DNA from: Desulfobacterales bacterium
Lineage (GTDB): Bacteria > Desulfobacterota > Desulfobacteria > Desulfobacterales > RPRI01
Direction: 5' to 3'
Length of the DNA: 42,720 bases
NCBI GenBank assembly: GCA_020052975.1
Contig: JAGVOC010000100.1
Span: 1 to 42,720 of the forward strand
Shown: positions 17,028 to 26,489 of the stretch, one piece after another
Position numbering within the stretch: the stretch's first letter is position 1
How the letters are laid out: every line of letters starts with the position of its first letter
Notes under the pieces: generated by a model
Database searches by the model: none
Seen by the model: only the letters and a program-made list of their open reading frames with translations
Told to the model about the DNA's origin: nothing
Made by a program: the position numbers and the translations under genes

Positions 17028-19427
17028 CTAATTTATACAAACTCTCTTCACTTCATTTATGTCGGTCAGCCCTTCAAAAATCTTGGCAATTCCATCCTGC
17101 TTCAAAGTCATCATTCCATCTTTGTAAGCCTGTTCAAAAAGTTCTTCCGTATTTGCCGCTCTTTTAATTAATCCTTTCGTAACGGGAGTTCCTTCCATGA
17201 GTTCGTGTATTCCCATTCGGCCCTTATATCCCGATCCGGAACAGGCTTCACACCCGGCGGTGCGATAGAGAACAAGAGAAGAGGAATATTCAATTCCTGT
17301 GGATTTGAATTGTTCCCTGCCATAGAAAGAAACAATATCCTCAAATTCTTCCCTTGAGGGATTGAATGCTTTTTTGCAGTTCGTGCATAATCTTCTTGTA
17401 AGTCTCTGAGCAAGAACTCCAAGGAAAGCATCAGAAAAATTGAGCGGATTAAGACCCATATCAAGAAGCCTTGTCACAGTCTCAGGAGCACTGTTTGTAT
17501 GAAGAGTTGAAAATACAAGGTGTCCGGTAAGGGAAGCCTCGACACCTATAGAAGCTGTTTCCTTGTCACGCATTTCCCCAATCATAATAACATCCGGGTC
17601 AAGACGCAGGAAGCCGCGCATAACTCTGGCAAAATCAAGTCCGATTCTTGGCTTAACTTCAACCTGGCGTAACCCGGACTGGGTAATTTCGATCGGATCC
17701 TCTGCAGTCCATATTTTTATATCAGGCTTATTTATATGTCCAAGTGCTGAATGAAGAGAAGTTGTTTTACCTGAACCTGTGGGCCCAACTACAAGTATAA
17801 GCCCATAAGGCTGAGATATAATTTTCTTCATGATTGTTAAATTTCGTTCATTCAGTCCCATTTCATCCAGTTTCATGGCGCCTGCTTTGGCAAGAATTCT
17901 TAATACAGCATCCTCGAATCCGCCTGCAGTCGGCATGGTCGACATTCGCAGTTCGAATGAGGGCACACCTTTACGTTTCATCTTTATTTTGCCGTCCTGC
18001 GGAAGCCGCCTTTCAGCTATGTCGAGATTGGCCATTATTTTCAGCCTTGAAAGAATTGCGGGAGCCATAGTGTTGGGGATCTGGAGGTATTCATGGCAGA
18101 CACCGTCCATTCTGAAACGTATCAAGGTCTTTTTGATTATAGGGGAAGGTTCAATGTGTATGTCGGATACTTTTTTTCTGAGTGCCGTTACAAGGATTTG
18201 ATCAACCAGTTTAACAATCTGGCTGGACGATTCGTCTACGGCATCCTTTTCAATTTCTGTATCTTCTTCAACCTCGAAAGAAACATCGGGTATGAAACTA
18301 TCAATATTATCAACCGTGTTTTCAATTGATTCCAAAGATTTATTAGCGGAAAAAAAACGTTCTATGTATTTGACTATGTCTTCCCTGATTCCAACTGAAA
18401 AACGCAATTTCTGATTTGCCATCAATGCTTTGATATGGTCAGTTTTCCTGAGGTCTCTGGGGTCATCGACAAGAATCTCCAGAGAGTTTTTTCCCCAGCT
18501 TATAGGAACCCACGTATAGTGAAGAAGAAAGGATTTTTTTAATTTGCTGATGAGTTCCACGGGAATCGGTATGTCGGGATCAAACTCTTTGAAAGGACAA
18601 TTGTAAAACATGGAGAGTGATTTGCCCAGAGCTTCCTTCTTTATCTTAAAACTCTCAATAAGCACCATTTCAACGCTCTTGCCTGTTTTCCTTGAACCCG
18701 TAAGTGCCTGTTGAAGCTGATCAGAGTTTATAACCGAAGAATTGAGAAGGTAATCAAACTTCGAATTGTAAGAAAGACTTGAAAGAACGGAATTAAGCAC
18801 ATTTGATATTTCAGTGTTTTCAGGATCGAGGTTCAGGGCGCTTTTATACAGGGAAATCGCAAGCTCTTTGTGTTCTTTTTTATCGAGATGAGATCCTAAC
18901 CATAGTTTTATCTGTGAAGCATCTCGATTTGACAGTTTGTATTCACTTATGATGTTTTCAGCTTTCTTGATGACATCAGCGTGGGGAGCAATGTTCAGGA
19001 GGTTTGAAAGGAGTTCGGTAACAATGCGGACCGGTGTATATCCGTCTTCTGAATAGTCAGCTTTCAGAAGTTTTTCATATTCGGCTGCAGCCTCCCTGAT
19101 CAGTCCGAGCTCTTTAAGCGCAGCGGCATTATCGATAATATCTTTTATGCTTCCCTGGGTCGACATGGTCTTTTGTATCAAAGATAATGCCGCGTTTGTT
19201 AAATTTGGAGAGTGCTTTGTTGTGTTATTCAACGACAGGGTTTTTTTAAGCCGGCTGACCCTTTCCCTGATCTGGGCTATTTCATTCTGATCTGCCATAT
19301 CATTGCTGTTTGCAAGTATCTGCTCATATATATTCAACGAATCACTGAGCATTCCCATGGAATAATAAGTTTCGGCTTCCTTTATTTTGTTTTTTATGTT
19401 GATTCCCTTGGAAGCGATGCTGCCCAT
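17028..19427 (-). CDS. GspE/PilB-type ATPase with N-terminal helical repeats
   Basis: This is the assembly ATPase of a type II secretion or type IV pilus system. The first ~230 residues are TPR-like (EAAAEYEKLLKADY, AISLYKSALNLDPENTEI), unusual for the family. A GspE/MshE N-domain spans about 235-345. The hexameric ATPase core follows: Walker A GPTGSGKTT, Asp box WTAEDPIE, Walker B DVIMIGEM, His box FSTLHTNSAPE and a four-Cys zinc site (CTNC and CEAC). I chose the ATG at 19427, nine bases after AAGGAG; an ATG at 19433 is only three bases from it and a TTG at 19445 overlaps it. It heads the chemosensory operon, so the CheA pathway probably controls this motor. No pilin or secretin gene lies in the window. 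Confidence 0.92.
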   Translation of the reverse strand: MGSIASKGINIKNKIKEAETYYSMGMLSDSLNIYEQILANSNDMADQNEIAQIRERVSRLKKTLSLNNTTKHSPNLTNAALSLIQKTMSTQGSIKDIIDNAAALKELGLIREAAAEYEKLLKADYSEDGYTPVRIVTELLSNLLNIAPHADVIKKAENIISEYKLSNRDASQIKLWLGSHLDKKEHKELAISLYKSALNLDPENTEISNVLNSVLSSLSYNSKFDYLLNSSVINSDQLQQALTGSRKTGKSVEMVLIESFKIKKEALGKSLSMFYNCPFKEFDPDIPIPVELISKLKKSFLLHYTWVPISWGKNSLEILVDDPRDLRKTDHIKALMANQKLRFSVGIREDIVKYIERFFSANKSLESIENTVDNIDSFIPDVSFEVEEDTEIEKDAVDESSSQIVKLVDQILVTALRKKVSDIHIEPSPIIKKTLIRFRMDGVCHEYLQIPNTMAPAILSRLKIMANLDIAERRLPQDGKIKMKRKGVPSFELRMSTMPTAGGFEDAVLRILAKAGAMKLDEMGLNERNLTIMKKIISQPYGLILVVGPTGSGKTTSLHSALGHINKPDIKIWTAEDPIEITQSGLRQVEVKPRIGLDFARVMRGFLRLDPDVIMIGEMRDKETASIGVEASLTGHLVFSTLHTNSAPETVTRLLDMGLNPLNFSDAFLGVLAQRLTRRLCTNCKKAFNPSREEFEDIVSFYGREQFKSTGIEYSSSLVLYRTAGCEACSGSGYKGRMGIHELMEGTPVTKGLIKRAANTEELFEQAYKDGMMTLKQDGIAKIFEGLTDINEVKRVCIN

Positions 19428-19540
19428 ACACATTAGCTCCTTCAATTGATTTAAATCGCTTGTCTCCCTATACGTCTTTGAAGGTAATGTCTCCTTTAAT
19501 ATATGAAAACCCTTTCTGGTGCAACCTATAATAATAAACA

Positions 19541-19577
19541 GGAGGATTCAAGGGTTCCAGGATTCAAGGATTCCAGT
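19541..19577. repeat. Family-A repeat
   Basis: GGAGGATTCAAGGGTTCCAG followed by GATTCAAGGATTCCAG, an imperfect tandem of the family-A unit, upstream of the GspE-like gene on its promoter side. Confidence 0.6.
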
Positions 19578-19621
19578 GACCGGAAAAGCAAGAGAATGCT
19601 TGATCCCTTTCGCCCAACTAA

Positions 19622-19765
19622 CCCCTATGTCCGTGGTGGACACAACGAAGCATGAGAATACAGGAGCCAGAATATCCATGGTATTGTTTTTCTTCTGTAT
19701 TCTTTATTCTGACTCCTGTGTTCTCATATAAACTCCCATGTCCGGAGCAGGCACAACGAAGTATT
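19622..19765. repeat. Composite repeat: inverted repeat between direct repeats
   Basis: ATGAGAATACAGGAGCCAGA at 19652 and its near-perfect mirror, ending at 19727 (20 of 22 positions), form an inverted repeat. On each side lies a direct repeat with the words CCCATGTCCG...CACAACGAAG (about 19624-19650 and 19735-19761). With the flanking A-type repeat this fills most of the 318 bases between the GspE-like gene and mtaB. I see no coding frame here. Confidence 0.65.
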
Positions 19766-21086
19766 ATGTGTAAATATCCGAACAGATTGTTCCGACTGCA
19801 AAACGTCCGGTTATCCTGTCAATGCTTGCTTTGACTATCTTGTTCTTAATTCCGTCTTCACCGCGCAAAAGAACAGACAGGTAATTTGAAGACGTTCCTT
19901 TTAAAAGATCATTTGCAACATCTCTTTTATCTTCTATAAGTACATTGGATATTGTTCCTACGGCTTTTTGATAAAAAAAGCTTTTTTTCAAATTGCCCAG
20001 CTTGCGCATTCTGGCACATCGTTCTTTGACAATCTCTGCCGGAATCCTGTCCGGAAAAGAGCTCGCTGGAGTCTTATTGCGCGGCGAGAAGGGAAATACA
20101 TGCAGATAACTGACAGGCAATTCTTCAATAAGTGAATAAGTGTTTTCAAAAGCTGAATCCGTTTCTCCGGGAAAACCCACAAGAATATCCGCGCCTATCG
20201 AGGCATCGGGTATCGATTCATTAATTTTTTTTACAACGGTTTTAAAAAATTCGCGCGTATAGGGCCTTCTCATTTTATTTAATATATCGTCATCTCCGCT
20301 CTGAAGGGGTATATGAAAATGGCGGCAGATGCTGTCTGAATCTGCCGCAAGTTTAATAATTTCCGGAGACAGTTCGTTCGGTTCTATGGAGCTTAAACGT
20401 ATCCGCGCTATGATTTTCAAACCGTTTATTAAGCTAAGAAGTGAAGAAAGGCTTGTTTCCGGGATAAGATCAATGCCGTATCGCCCAAGATGAATGCCGG
20501 ACAGAACGACTTCATGGTATCCGGCTTCCCTGAGATTTTTTAAGCTTTCAATTACTCTTTCAACCGGCATGCTTCGGCTTCTGCCTCTCGCATACGGCAC
20601 AATGCAATATGAACAAAAGGCGTCGCAGCCATCCTGTACCTTCAGAAAGGCCCTGGTCCTGCTTCCGGAATGAAAAGCTGGAGCCGGCATGAATCCATTT
20701 TCGGAGATACTCCCTTCGCAGACAAATGAACAGGGGGTATTATAATTTATTTCCTTCTTTATTATTTCAAAAATCCTGTGTTTTTCATTTTGCCCGATTA
20801 TCCGGTGTATTCCTTTAATCTTTAATAATTCATCCGGTTCTGTTTCGGCAGAACAACCTGTTACTATGATTTGAGCGCCCGGGTTCGAGCGTATGGCATG
20901 CCGTATAGCCTGCCTTGACTGCATGGAGGCTTTGTGAGTAACTGTGCATGTGTTGATAATACACAGATCAGCACAACTGCCGGTTTGGGCGTGTGTCCAT
21001 CCTGATAAGGCAAGGCATTGTACAATTGATTCCGATTCACACTGGTTTACCTTGCATCCAAGGGTTGCGGTAGTGAATTTAGGCAT
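19764..21086 (-). CDS. mtaB: tRNA t6A37 methylthiotransferase MtaB
   Basis: This radical-SAM methylthiotransferase converts t6A37 to ms2t6A in tRNAs that read ANN codons. The N-terminal UPF0004 domain has three cluster Cys in LGCKVNQ, NTCTVT and VTGCSAE. The radical-SAM motif CDAFCSYC is near residue 150. A TRAM-like tail ends the 440-residue protein, the usual length. TLGCKVNQ favours MtaB over MiaB or RimO. The ATG overlaps the 3' end of mnmA by eight bases, so the pair forms one operon with the ferredoxin gene. Confidence 0.93.
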   Translation of the reverse strand: MPKFTTATLGCKVNQCESESIVQCLALSGWTHAQTGSCADLCIINTCTVTHKASMQSRQAIRHAIRSNPGAQIIVTGCSAETEPDELLKIKGIHRIIGQNEKHRIFEIIKKEINYNTPCSFVCEGSISENGFMPAPAFHSGSRTRAFLKVQDGCDAFCSYCIVPYARGRSRSMPVERVIESLKNLREAGYHEVVLSGIHLGRYGIDLIPETSLSSLLSLINGLKIIARIRLSSIEPNELSPEIIKLAADSDSICRHFHIPLQSGDDDILNKMRRPYTREFFKTVVKKINESIPDASIGADILVGFPGETDSAFENTYSLIEELPVSYLHVFPFSPRNKTPASSFPDRIPAEIVKERCARMRKLGNLKKSFFYQKAVGTISNVLIEDKRDVANDLLKGTSSNYLSVLLRGEDGIKNKIVKASIDRITGRFAVGTICSDIYT

Positions 21087-22182
21087 TATCTATGAAACCT
21101 CCTCCCAGGACTTCATTTTCAAGATAAAAAACCGCACCCTGTCCGGGAGTTACAGCCAATTGTGGGGTATCAAATCTTATTGTTGCGGTATTGTCGGCTT
21201 CAGGAAACAGCGTAGATGAAACTTCTTTACTGCGGTACCTGATCCGGGTGTTAACTTTTACCGGAGATAATTGTTTCTCTGTCACCCAATTAATGTTTAT
21301 CACATGGCACTCACCGGTAAGAAGCTCTTCTTTTGATCCGGCAACAACAGCGTTTTTTCCCGCGTCTATGCCAAGAATATAATAAGGTTCTGACGCAGGG
21401 CAGTTAATGCCCCGTCGTTGTCCGATTGTAAAGTTGTGAATCCCCTTGTGGCTTCCTATTATTTCACCGTTTCTGTTCACGATTACTCCTGACCCTGACT
21501 TGAAACCTGTTTCACGCCTGAGGAATTCAACATAGCTTCTGTCCGTAACAAAGCATATGTCCTGACTTTCTTTATTTGTCAGGGGATTAAGTCCTTTTTC
21601 TTCCGCGAGTTTTATCACCTCTTTTTTGGTTAGTTCAGAAAGAGGAAATATTGCACATGAAAGTTGTTCCTGGCTGAGAAAAGCAAGAAAATATGACTGG
21701 TCCTTTTCTTTATCCACCCCTTTAATCAGGTGATATAAACCTGTATTGTCAATTCTATTTCCGGCATAGTGCCCTGTTGCAAGCAATGAAGCGCCCATTT
21801 TCCGTGCAAGGCCAAGAACCGTTCCAAACTTAATCAAGGGATTGCACACAAGGCATGGATTTGGAGTTTTTCCGGCCAGGTAGGTTCGAGTAAAATAATC
21901 GACTACATTTACCTTAAACTCCCTGCTGCAATCCAAAACCTCAATATTTATGTCAAGTTGCCGGGCAATTTTTGATATCTTTCCGATCGCATGTCCTCTG
22001 ATTGCAGAAATAGTCTTTTCATTAGAGTCCGGACTATTTACAGACGAAGTGTCAGAAGGAAGGCTTTCATATCCGGTAATAAAGTGTATTCCGAATACAT
22101 CATGCCCTTTTTCCTTTAAAAGGTATGCGGACATAAGTGAGTCAATCCCACCGCTTATTGCAATGGCAGTTTTTTTCTTCAT
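21079..22182 (-). CDS. mnmA: tRNA-specific 2-thiouridylase MnmA
   Basis: It activates U34 of Lys, Glu and Gln tRNAs with ATP and inserts sulfur to give s2U34. The PP-loop SGGIDSLMSAYLL is at residues 10-22. The two catalytic cysteines lie in PNPCLVCN and SQDICFV. The motif GQRRGINC and a C-terminal beta-barrel with TPGQGAVFYL complete it. The length of 367 is normal; about 20 residues (ESLPSDTSSVN region) are an insert after the second strand. The ATG overlaps the ferredoxin stop by four bases. Confidence 0.96.
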   Translation of the reverse strand: MKKKTAIAISGGIDSLMSAYLLKEKGHDVFGIHFITGYESLPSDTSSVNSPDSNEKTISAIRGHAIGKISKIARQLDINIEVLDCSREFKVNVVDYFTRTYLAGKTPNPCLVCNPLIKFGTVLGLARKMGASLLATGHYAGNRIDNTGLYHLIKGVDKEKDQSYFLAFLSQEQLSCAIFPLSELTKKEVIKLAEEKGLNPLTNKESQDICFVTDRSYVEFLRRETGFKSGSGVIVNRNGEIIGSHKGIHNFTIGQRRGINCPASEPYYILGIDAGKNAVVAGSKEELLTGECHVININWVTEKQLSPVKVNTRIRYRSKEVSSTLFPEADNTATIRFDTPQLAVTPGQGAVFYLENEVLGGGFIDNA

Positions 22183-22607
22183 TCAGAAAAAGAATTGCTT
22201 ATTGGACGTATTTTCATTGCACGGGGAGGGCAGGCTGGAACGCACAATTCGCAGATGCTGCATCTGCTCTGATCAAAATTAACAATCATTTCAGGCCGTT
22301 GAATTGAAAGCGCGCCTGTCGGGCATACGGCTGTACAGGCGCCGCAATGAGTGCATTTGTCATTATCCCGTTTTACTTCCTGGGAGGCTTTTTGAACTAC
22401 TACCCCCTGGTCTTTGAGATATTGTACGCCATCATTGAAATTTTTTCTTGAGCCTGAAAGCTCAAGGACCATAACCCCTTCTTTACGGGGCAGAACGGTT
22501 GCGTTTAATATATTAAAAATCAGATCATAGTTCCTGGCAAGATTGCAGACTATCGGTTTTTGGACTTCGGATTGGGGAAAGCGAAGAATAAGTATTTTTG
22601 AATACAC
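22179..22607 (-). CDS. NIL-domain 4Fe-4S ferredoxin
   Basis: An N-terminal NIL domain (about residues 1-75, a small ligand-binding fold known from methionine ABC transporters) is joined to a two-cluster ferredoxin: CTHCGACTAVCP and CSICELCVPACP. NIL-ferredoxins occur in anaerobes and have been linked to sulfur transfer, for example in homocysteine formation in methanogens. Here it is co-translated with two tRNA thiolation enzymes (ATGA overlap with mnmA), which suggests it supplies electrons or sulfur to them. That is inference from context. The GTG start has GGAGG seven bases upstream. Confidence 0.88.
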   Translation of the reverse strand: MYSKILILRFPQSEVQKPIVCNLARNYDLIFNILNATVLPRKEGVMVLELSGSRKNFNDGVQYLKDQGVVVQKASQEVKRDNDKCTHCGACTAVCPTGALSIQRPEMIVNFDQSRCSICELCVPACPPRAMKIRPISNSFSE

Positions 22608-22723
22608 AATAAACCCTCCAGAAAAATTCTTTATTTTTTTTATGATTAATATTAATCTGTATTCATATTAAATGTCAACAATGATGGACTGAAATGATGA
22701 ACTGAAAAAAAAGTATTAAATCC

Positions 22724-22816
22724 CGTCACTCCCGTGAAAACGGGAGTCCAGAACTATTTGAAAAGACTGGATAGCGCTGGTGCTTCACTTCGTGCCCCGC
22801 TTCCGCTGGAATGACG
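22724..22816. repeat. Palindromic repeat of the GTCATTCCCG type
   Basis: CGTCACTCCCGTGAAAACGG, then GAGTCCAG..., mirrors ...CTGGAT and the closing TCCGCTGGAATGACG. Repeats of this kind (start CGTCATTCCCGCG, end GGGAATGACG) are scattered in many proteobacterial genomes. It lies just before the acyltransferase gene. Confidence 0.6.
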
Positions 22817-22831
22817 AAAAAGGGATAATCG

Positions 22832-25017
22832 ATGAACCCATTTGCTTATAAACTGGCGGGGTTTGCAATTAAAACCCTTTCCAACCTGTCGAAAGCAAAG
22901 ATATTTATCCACGGAAAAGAGAATATACCCGATGGCTCTATTATCTTTGTGATAAATCACTTCACCCGAATCGAGACCCTGTTACTCCCATATCATATTC
23001 ATAACCTGACAAAAAACGTCCCGGTATGGTCTCTTGCTGACTATATTTTTTTTAAAGGCGCTTTTGGCGATTTTCTTGAAAAGGTCGGAGCAGTTTCAAC
23101 AAAAGATCCGCATCGTGACCGCCTTATAGTAAAAAGCCTTCTTACAGGTGAGGCGTCCTGGATAATTTATCCTGAAGGCCAAATGGTAAAAAACAAGAAG
23201 CTTGTTGAAAAAGGCAGGTTCATGATTTCATACGCGGGAGGAAAACACCCGCCACACACAGGGGCAGCCACTCTTGCGTTAAGAACCGAATTTTACAGGC
23301 AACGCTTAAGGAAGATGGTTGAGATCATGCCTGATGAAGCGAGGCGTATTGCCGGTCTGTTTAAGATAGCATCAATAGAACCTGTCCTTTCAAAAAGCAC
23401 ATTTATTGTCCCCGTAAACATTACTTATTATCCTGTCAGAGCTTATGAAAACAGCCTGAGCAGGCTGGCAGAAAAACTTGTTAGTGATATACCTGAACGC
23501 GTTATGGAAGAGATAATGACCGAAGGCACTATGCTTTTATCCGGGGTAGATATCGACATCAGGTTCGGAGAATCAATTGATATAAGAGAATATACTAATA
23601 ATTATTTGATAAATAAAGACATTTCAAGTAAAAAACCGATAAATTTTGATGATCCGATACCTTCAAAGCGCCTGATGAAAATTGCTGCTCTGAACATAAT
23701 GCAAAGATACATGTCTTCTATTTACAGCATGACTACAGTTAATCACGATCATCTTTTTGCCTCACTTCTTATGATGATGCCTTTTAAAAAAATAAATGAA
23801 GATGATTTAATAAGGAGGGTTTTTCTCGTTTCAACCTTTGACTTAAAGGATACGGGCTGTTTTTTCCACAGGAGCCTAATGGATGACCAGGTGCACCTTC
23901 TTACGGATGACCGTTACGGCAAGTATAAGGACTTCATATCAATTGCCGAAAAAAAGGGGATTGTTACCCGGAAGGATAAGACGATTACGAAAGACACACA
24001 TAAACTGGCTCTTCCCTTTGATTTTCACCGGGTTCGTATAGAAAATCCTATTGCAGTTATGGCTAACGAAGTGGAACCGTTAACAAGCCTGCAGCGGCGT
24101 ATCCGTCTTATTTCTTTGCAATCAAGGTTCTGGATAAAACACAGGGTTACAAAGTTCCTGTTAGAAAAAGCCGAGAAAGAATTCATTCAGGATTATGACG
24201 CATTTTATATTGAAGGGGAATCCAAAAATAAAGAGATCGGAAGGCCCCTGCTGGTTAAAGGGAAGAAAAAAGAGCTTGGCGTACTGCTGGTTCACGGTTA
24301 CATGGCTGCCCCGTATGAAGTCAAAGAACTTGCGGAATATCTGGGGAAAAGGGGCATATGGGTTTATGCTCCCCGTGTCAAGGGTCACGGAACCTCTCCT
24401 GAAGATCTTGCCGGAAGAAAATATCAGGAATGGATAAAATCGGTTGATGACGGGTATGCTATATTGACGACTATATGTAACTGGGTTGTGGCGGGTGGTT
24501 TTTCAAATGGAGCCGGTCTTGCACTCGAACTTGCAACAAGAATAAGCGACTTAAGCGGAATTTTTGCCGTATGTCCTCCTTTGAAACTAAAGGATATTTC
24601 TTCAAGGCTTGTACCTGCCATCGATGTGTGGAACCGTTTGATGGACAGGTTCCACCGTGAGGGGGCAAAAAAAGAGTTTGTAGAAAACAATCCTGAAAAT
24701 CCTCATATAAATTATTCAAGAAACCCTATTTCAGGCATAAGAGAGCTTGAGCGGTTCATGGAATCAATCGAACCCATGATTCTTCTATTAAAGTTCCCGC
24801 CCTTGTAATACAGGCTCACGGTGATCCTGTTGTAAACCCGAAGGGTTCAAGAAAAGTATATGAGCTGCTTGGCTCACAAAACAAATCCTATGTGGTTTTC
24901 AATATTAACCGCCATGTCATTGTTTCAGGTGAAGGGTCACACATGGTGCACAAAGCTGTTGGTGATTTTGTTGAAGGCCTGCAAAACAACACATTTAAAC
25001 CCGGAGATTCAGATTGA
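22832..25017 (+). pseudogene. Acyltransferase-alpha/beta hydrolase fusion, frameshifted
   Basis: The N-terminal half (about residues 1-270) is a PlsC-type glycerolipid acyltransferase. Its block I reads INHFTRIET (Glu in place of the usual Asp) and its EG motif reads IYPEGQM. The C-terminal part is an alpha/beta hydrolase with VLLVHGYMAAP and nucleophile elbow GGFSNGAG. The reading frame ends early at 24808, but the missing end (PALVIQAHGDPVVNP and GEGSHMVHKA, carrying the acid and His of the triad) continues in another frame to a TGA at 25015-25017. This overlaps the next gene's start by four bases. One base appears lost at about 24760-24795. The intact coupling and motifs point to a recent mutation or a sequencing error. 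The enzyme probably remodels membrane lipids. Confidence 0.85.
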
Positions 25018-26243
25018 ATTATATAGCCGCGATCATACTTATTACTGTTCTTGCTGATTTTATTCTTCATACCGTTGCGGATTTTTTGAATCTGAAAAAC
25101 TTGACATCTGAACTTCCTTATGAATTCCGCGATATGTACGATGCGAAAAAATACATCAAGGCACAGGAATACCTCAAAACAAACACTCGTTTCGGATGGA
25201 TATCTTCCTCCTTTGATATCATTATTCTGCTGATATTCTGGTTCGGTAAGGGTTTTATTTATCTTGATATTTGGGTGAAGTCTCTTGATACGGGCGCTGT
25301 TTTCTCCGGACTTATCTATATCGGGACTCTTCTCCTTCTAAAAGCCATAATTTCTCTACCCTTTTCCATATACGATACTTTTGTGATAGAAGAGCGCTTC
25401 GATTTCAATAAGACAACAGCAGTCACTTTTATTTCAGATATTTTAAAAGGATTATTTCTTGCAATCCTGATAGGAGGGCCTCTTCTTGCGGCGATACTTT
25501 ATTTCTTTGAACATGCAGGGGCAGGGGGATGGTTTTACTGCTGGGTTTTATCAACCCTGTTTATTCTTATCCTGCAGTTTGCCGCACCTGTGTGGATTAT
25601 GCCTCTTTTTAACAAGTTTGAGCCTCTCGAAGAAGGGATATTAAAGGATGCAATAATGGAATATGCCCGGTCAATCGGGTTTCCGCTGAAAAATATTTAT
25701 GTTATGGACGGATCAAAGCGTTCAGGAAAAGCAAATGCTTTTTTTACGGGTTTCGGGAAGAGCAAAAGAATAGTCCTTTTCGATACGTTGATAGAAAAAC
25801 AGACTGTTTCCGAACTTATCGCGGTTCTTGCGCATGAAATGGGACATTACCGGAAAAAGCATATTTTGCAGGGAGTTATAATCGGTATCATAAAAACGGG
25901 TCTGATGTTTTTTCTTTTATCATTATCCATTTCATATCAGGGACTTTTTGACGCTTTTTACATGCAGGATAAATCTGTCTATGCAGGGCTTGTTTTTTTC
26001 GGACTGCTGTACACCCCCCTGGATTTTTTTACCGGCATTTTAACCCAGATGTTTTCAAGAAAAAATGAATATGAAGCGGACAAGTTTGCAGTTGAAACTA
26101 CCGGGGATTTCCTTTCGTTATCAACCGCATTAAAGAAACTTTCCGTTGAAAACCTGTCGAACCTCGTTCCCCACTCTTTTTATGTTTTTCTCAACTATTC
26201 ACATCCGCCTCTTCTTAGCAGAATAAGAGCGCTTTCTTTATAA
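25014..26243 (+). CDS. M48 family (Ste24-like) membrane metallopeptidase
   Basis: This integral-membrane zinc protease has about seven hydrophobic segments. The zinc motif HEMGH is at residues 274-278 (VLAHEMGHYRKKH), with the third ligand in NEYEADKFA. The long N-terminal membrane region and the IVLFDTLI and KANAFFTGFG segments match the Ste24/CAAX-protease-1 branch, not the short HtpX branch. It probably degrades or clips membrane proteins. The TTG start overlaps the stop of the preceding (frameshifted) gene and has GGAG eight bases upstream, so the two are coupled. Confidence 0.92.
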   Translation: MNYIAAIILITVLADFILHTVADFLNLKNLTSELPYEFRDMYDAKKYIKAQEYLKTNTRFGWISSSFDIIILLIFWFGKGFIYLDIWVKSLDTGAVFSGLIYIGTLLLLKAIISLPFSIYDTFVIEERFDFNKTTAVTFISDILKGLFLAILIGGPLLAAILYFFEHAGAGGWFYCWVLSTLFILILQFAAPVWIMPLFNKFEPLEEGILKDAIMEYARSIGFPLKNIYVMDGSKRSGKANAFFTGFGKSKRIVLFDTLIEKQTVSELIAVLAHEMGHYRKKHILQGVIIGIIKTGLMFFLLSLSISYQGLFDAFYMQDKSVYAGLVFFGLLYTPLDFFTGILTQMFSRKNEYEADKFAVETTGDFLSLSTALKKLSVENLSNLVPHSFYVFLNYSHPPLLSRIRALSL

Positions 26244-26245
26244 AA

Positions 26246-26281
26246 TGAGGATTCGAGGGTTCAAGGGTTCGGGGATTCGAG
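26246..26281. repeat. Family-A repeat
   Basis: GAGGATTCGAGGGTTCAAGG, then GTTCGGGGATTCGAG, starting directly after the M48 peptidase stop codon. Confidence 0.6.
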
Positions 26282-26288
26282 TGAAAAA

Positions 26289-26338
26289 TCCACTATACTG
26301 ATATTTATCATTGCGCCGTTTTTTTATATCATATAGTG
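26289..26338. repeat. Inverted repeat, CCACTATA...TATAGTGG
   Basis: CCACTATACTGATAT mirrors ATATCATATAGTGG around a 20-base AT-rich centre with a T-run. It lies 45 bases after the peptidase stop, so it could work as a terminator or be part of a mobile repeat. Confidence 0.5.
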
Positions 26339-26360
26339 GTGTACCGGAAAATTCTATTTT

Positions 26361-26469
26361 CTCACAAAGGCACTAAGAACACCAAGAAAATATCATTTTA
26401 ATATTAATAAGTTAACTTTGTGATCTTCGTGGCTTTGCGTGAGATTTTGGCTTTTTACGAAGCCGTCTC
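26361..26469. repeat. Inverted repeat CTCACAAAGG...GCGTGAG plus family-C end
   Basis: CTCACAAAGGCACTAAGAAC at 26361 mirrors CTTTGTGATCTTCGTGGCTT...GTGAG ending at 26444. Directly after it stands GGCTTTTTACGAAGCCGTCT (26449-26468), the right end of the long palindrome at 11005-11130. Several repeat families are nested in this one gap. Confidence 0.65.
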
Positions 26470-26489
26470 AATATTTATGGAGAGATAAA

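Noticed and set aside
17168..18201. Several open frames opposite or inside the GspE-like gene
   Set aside because: They are explained by codon bias of the real gene; no independent motif or start site.
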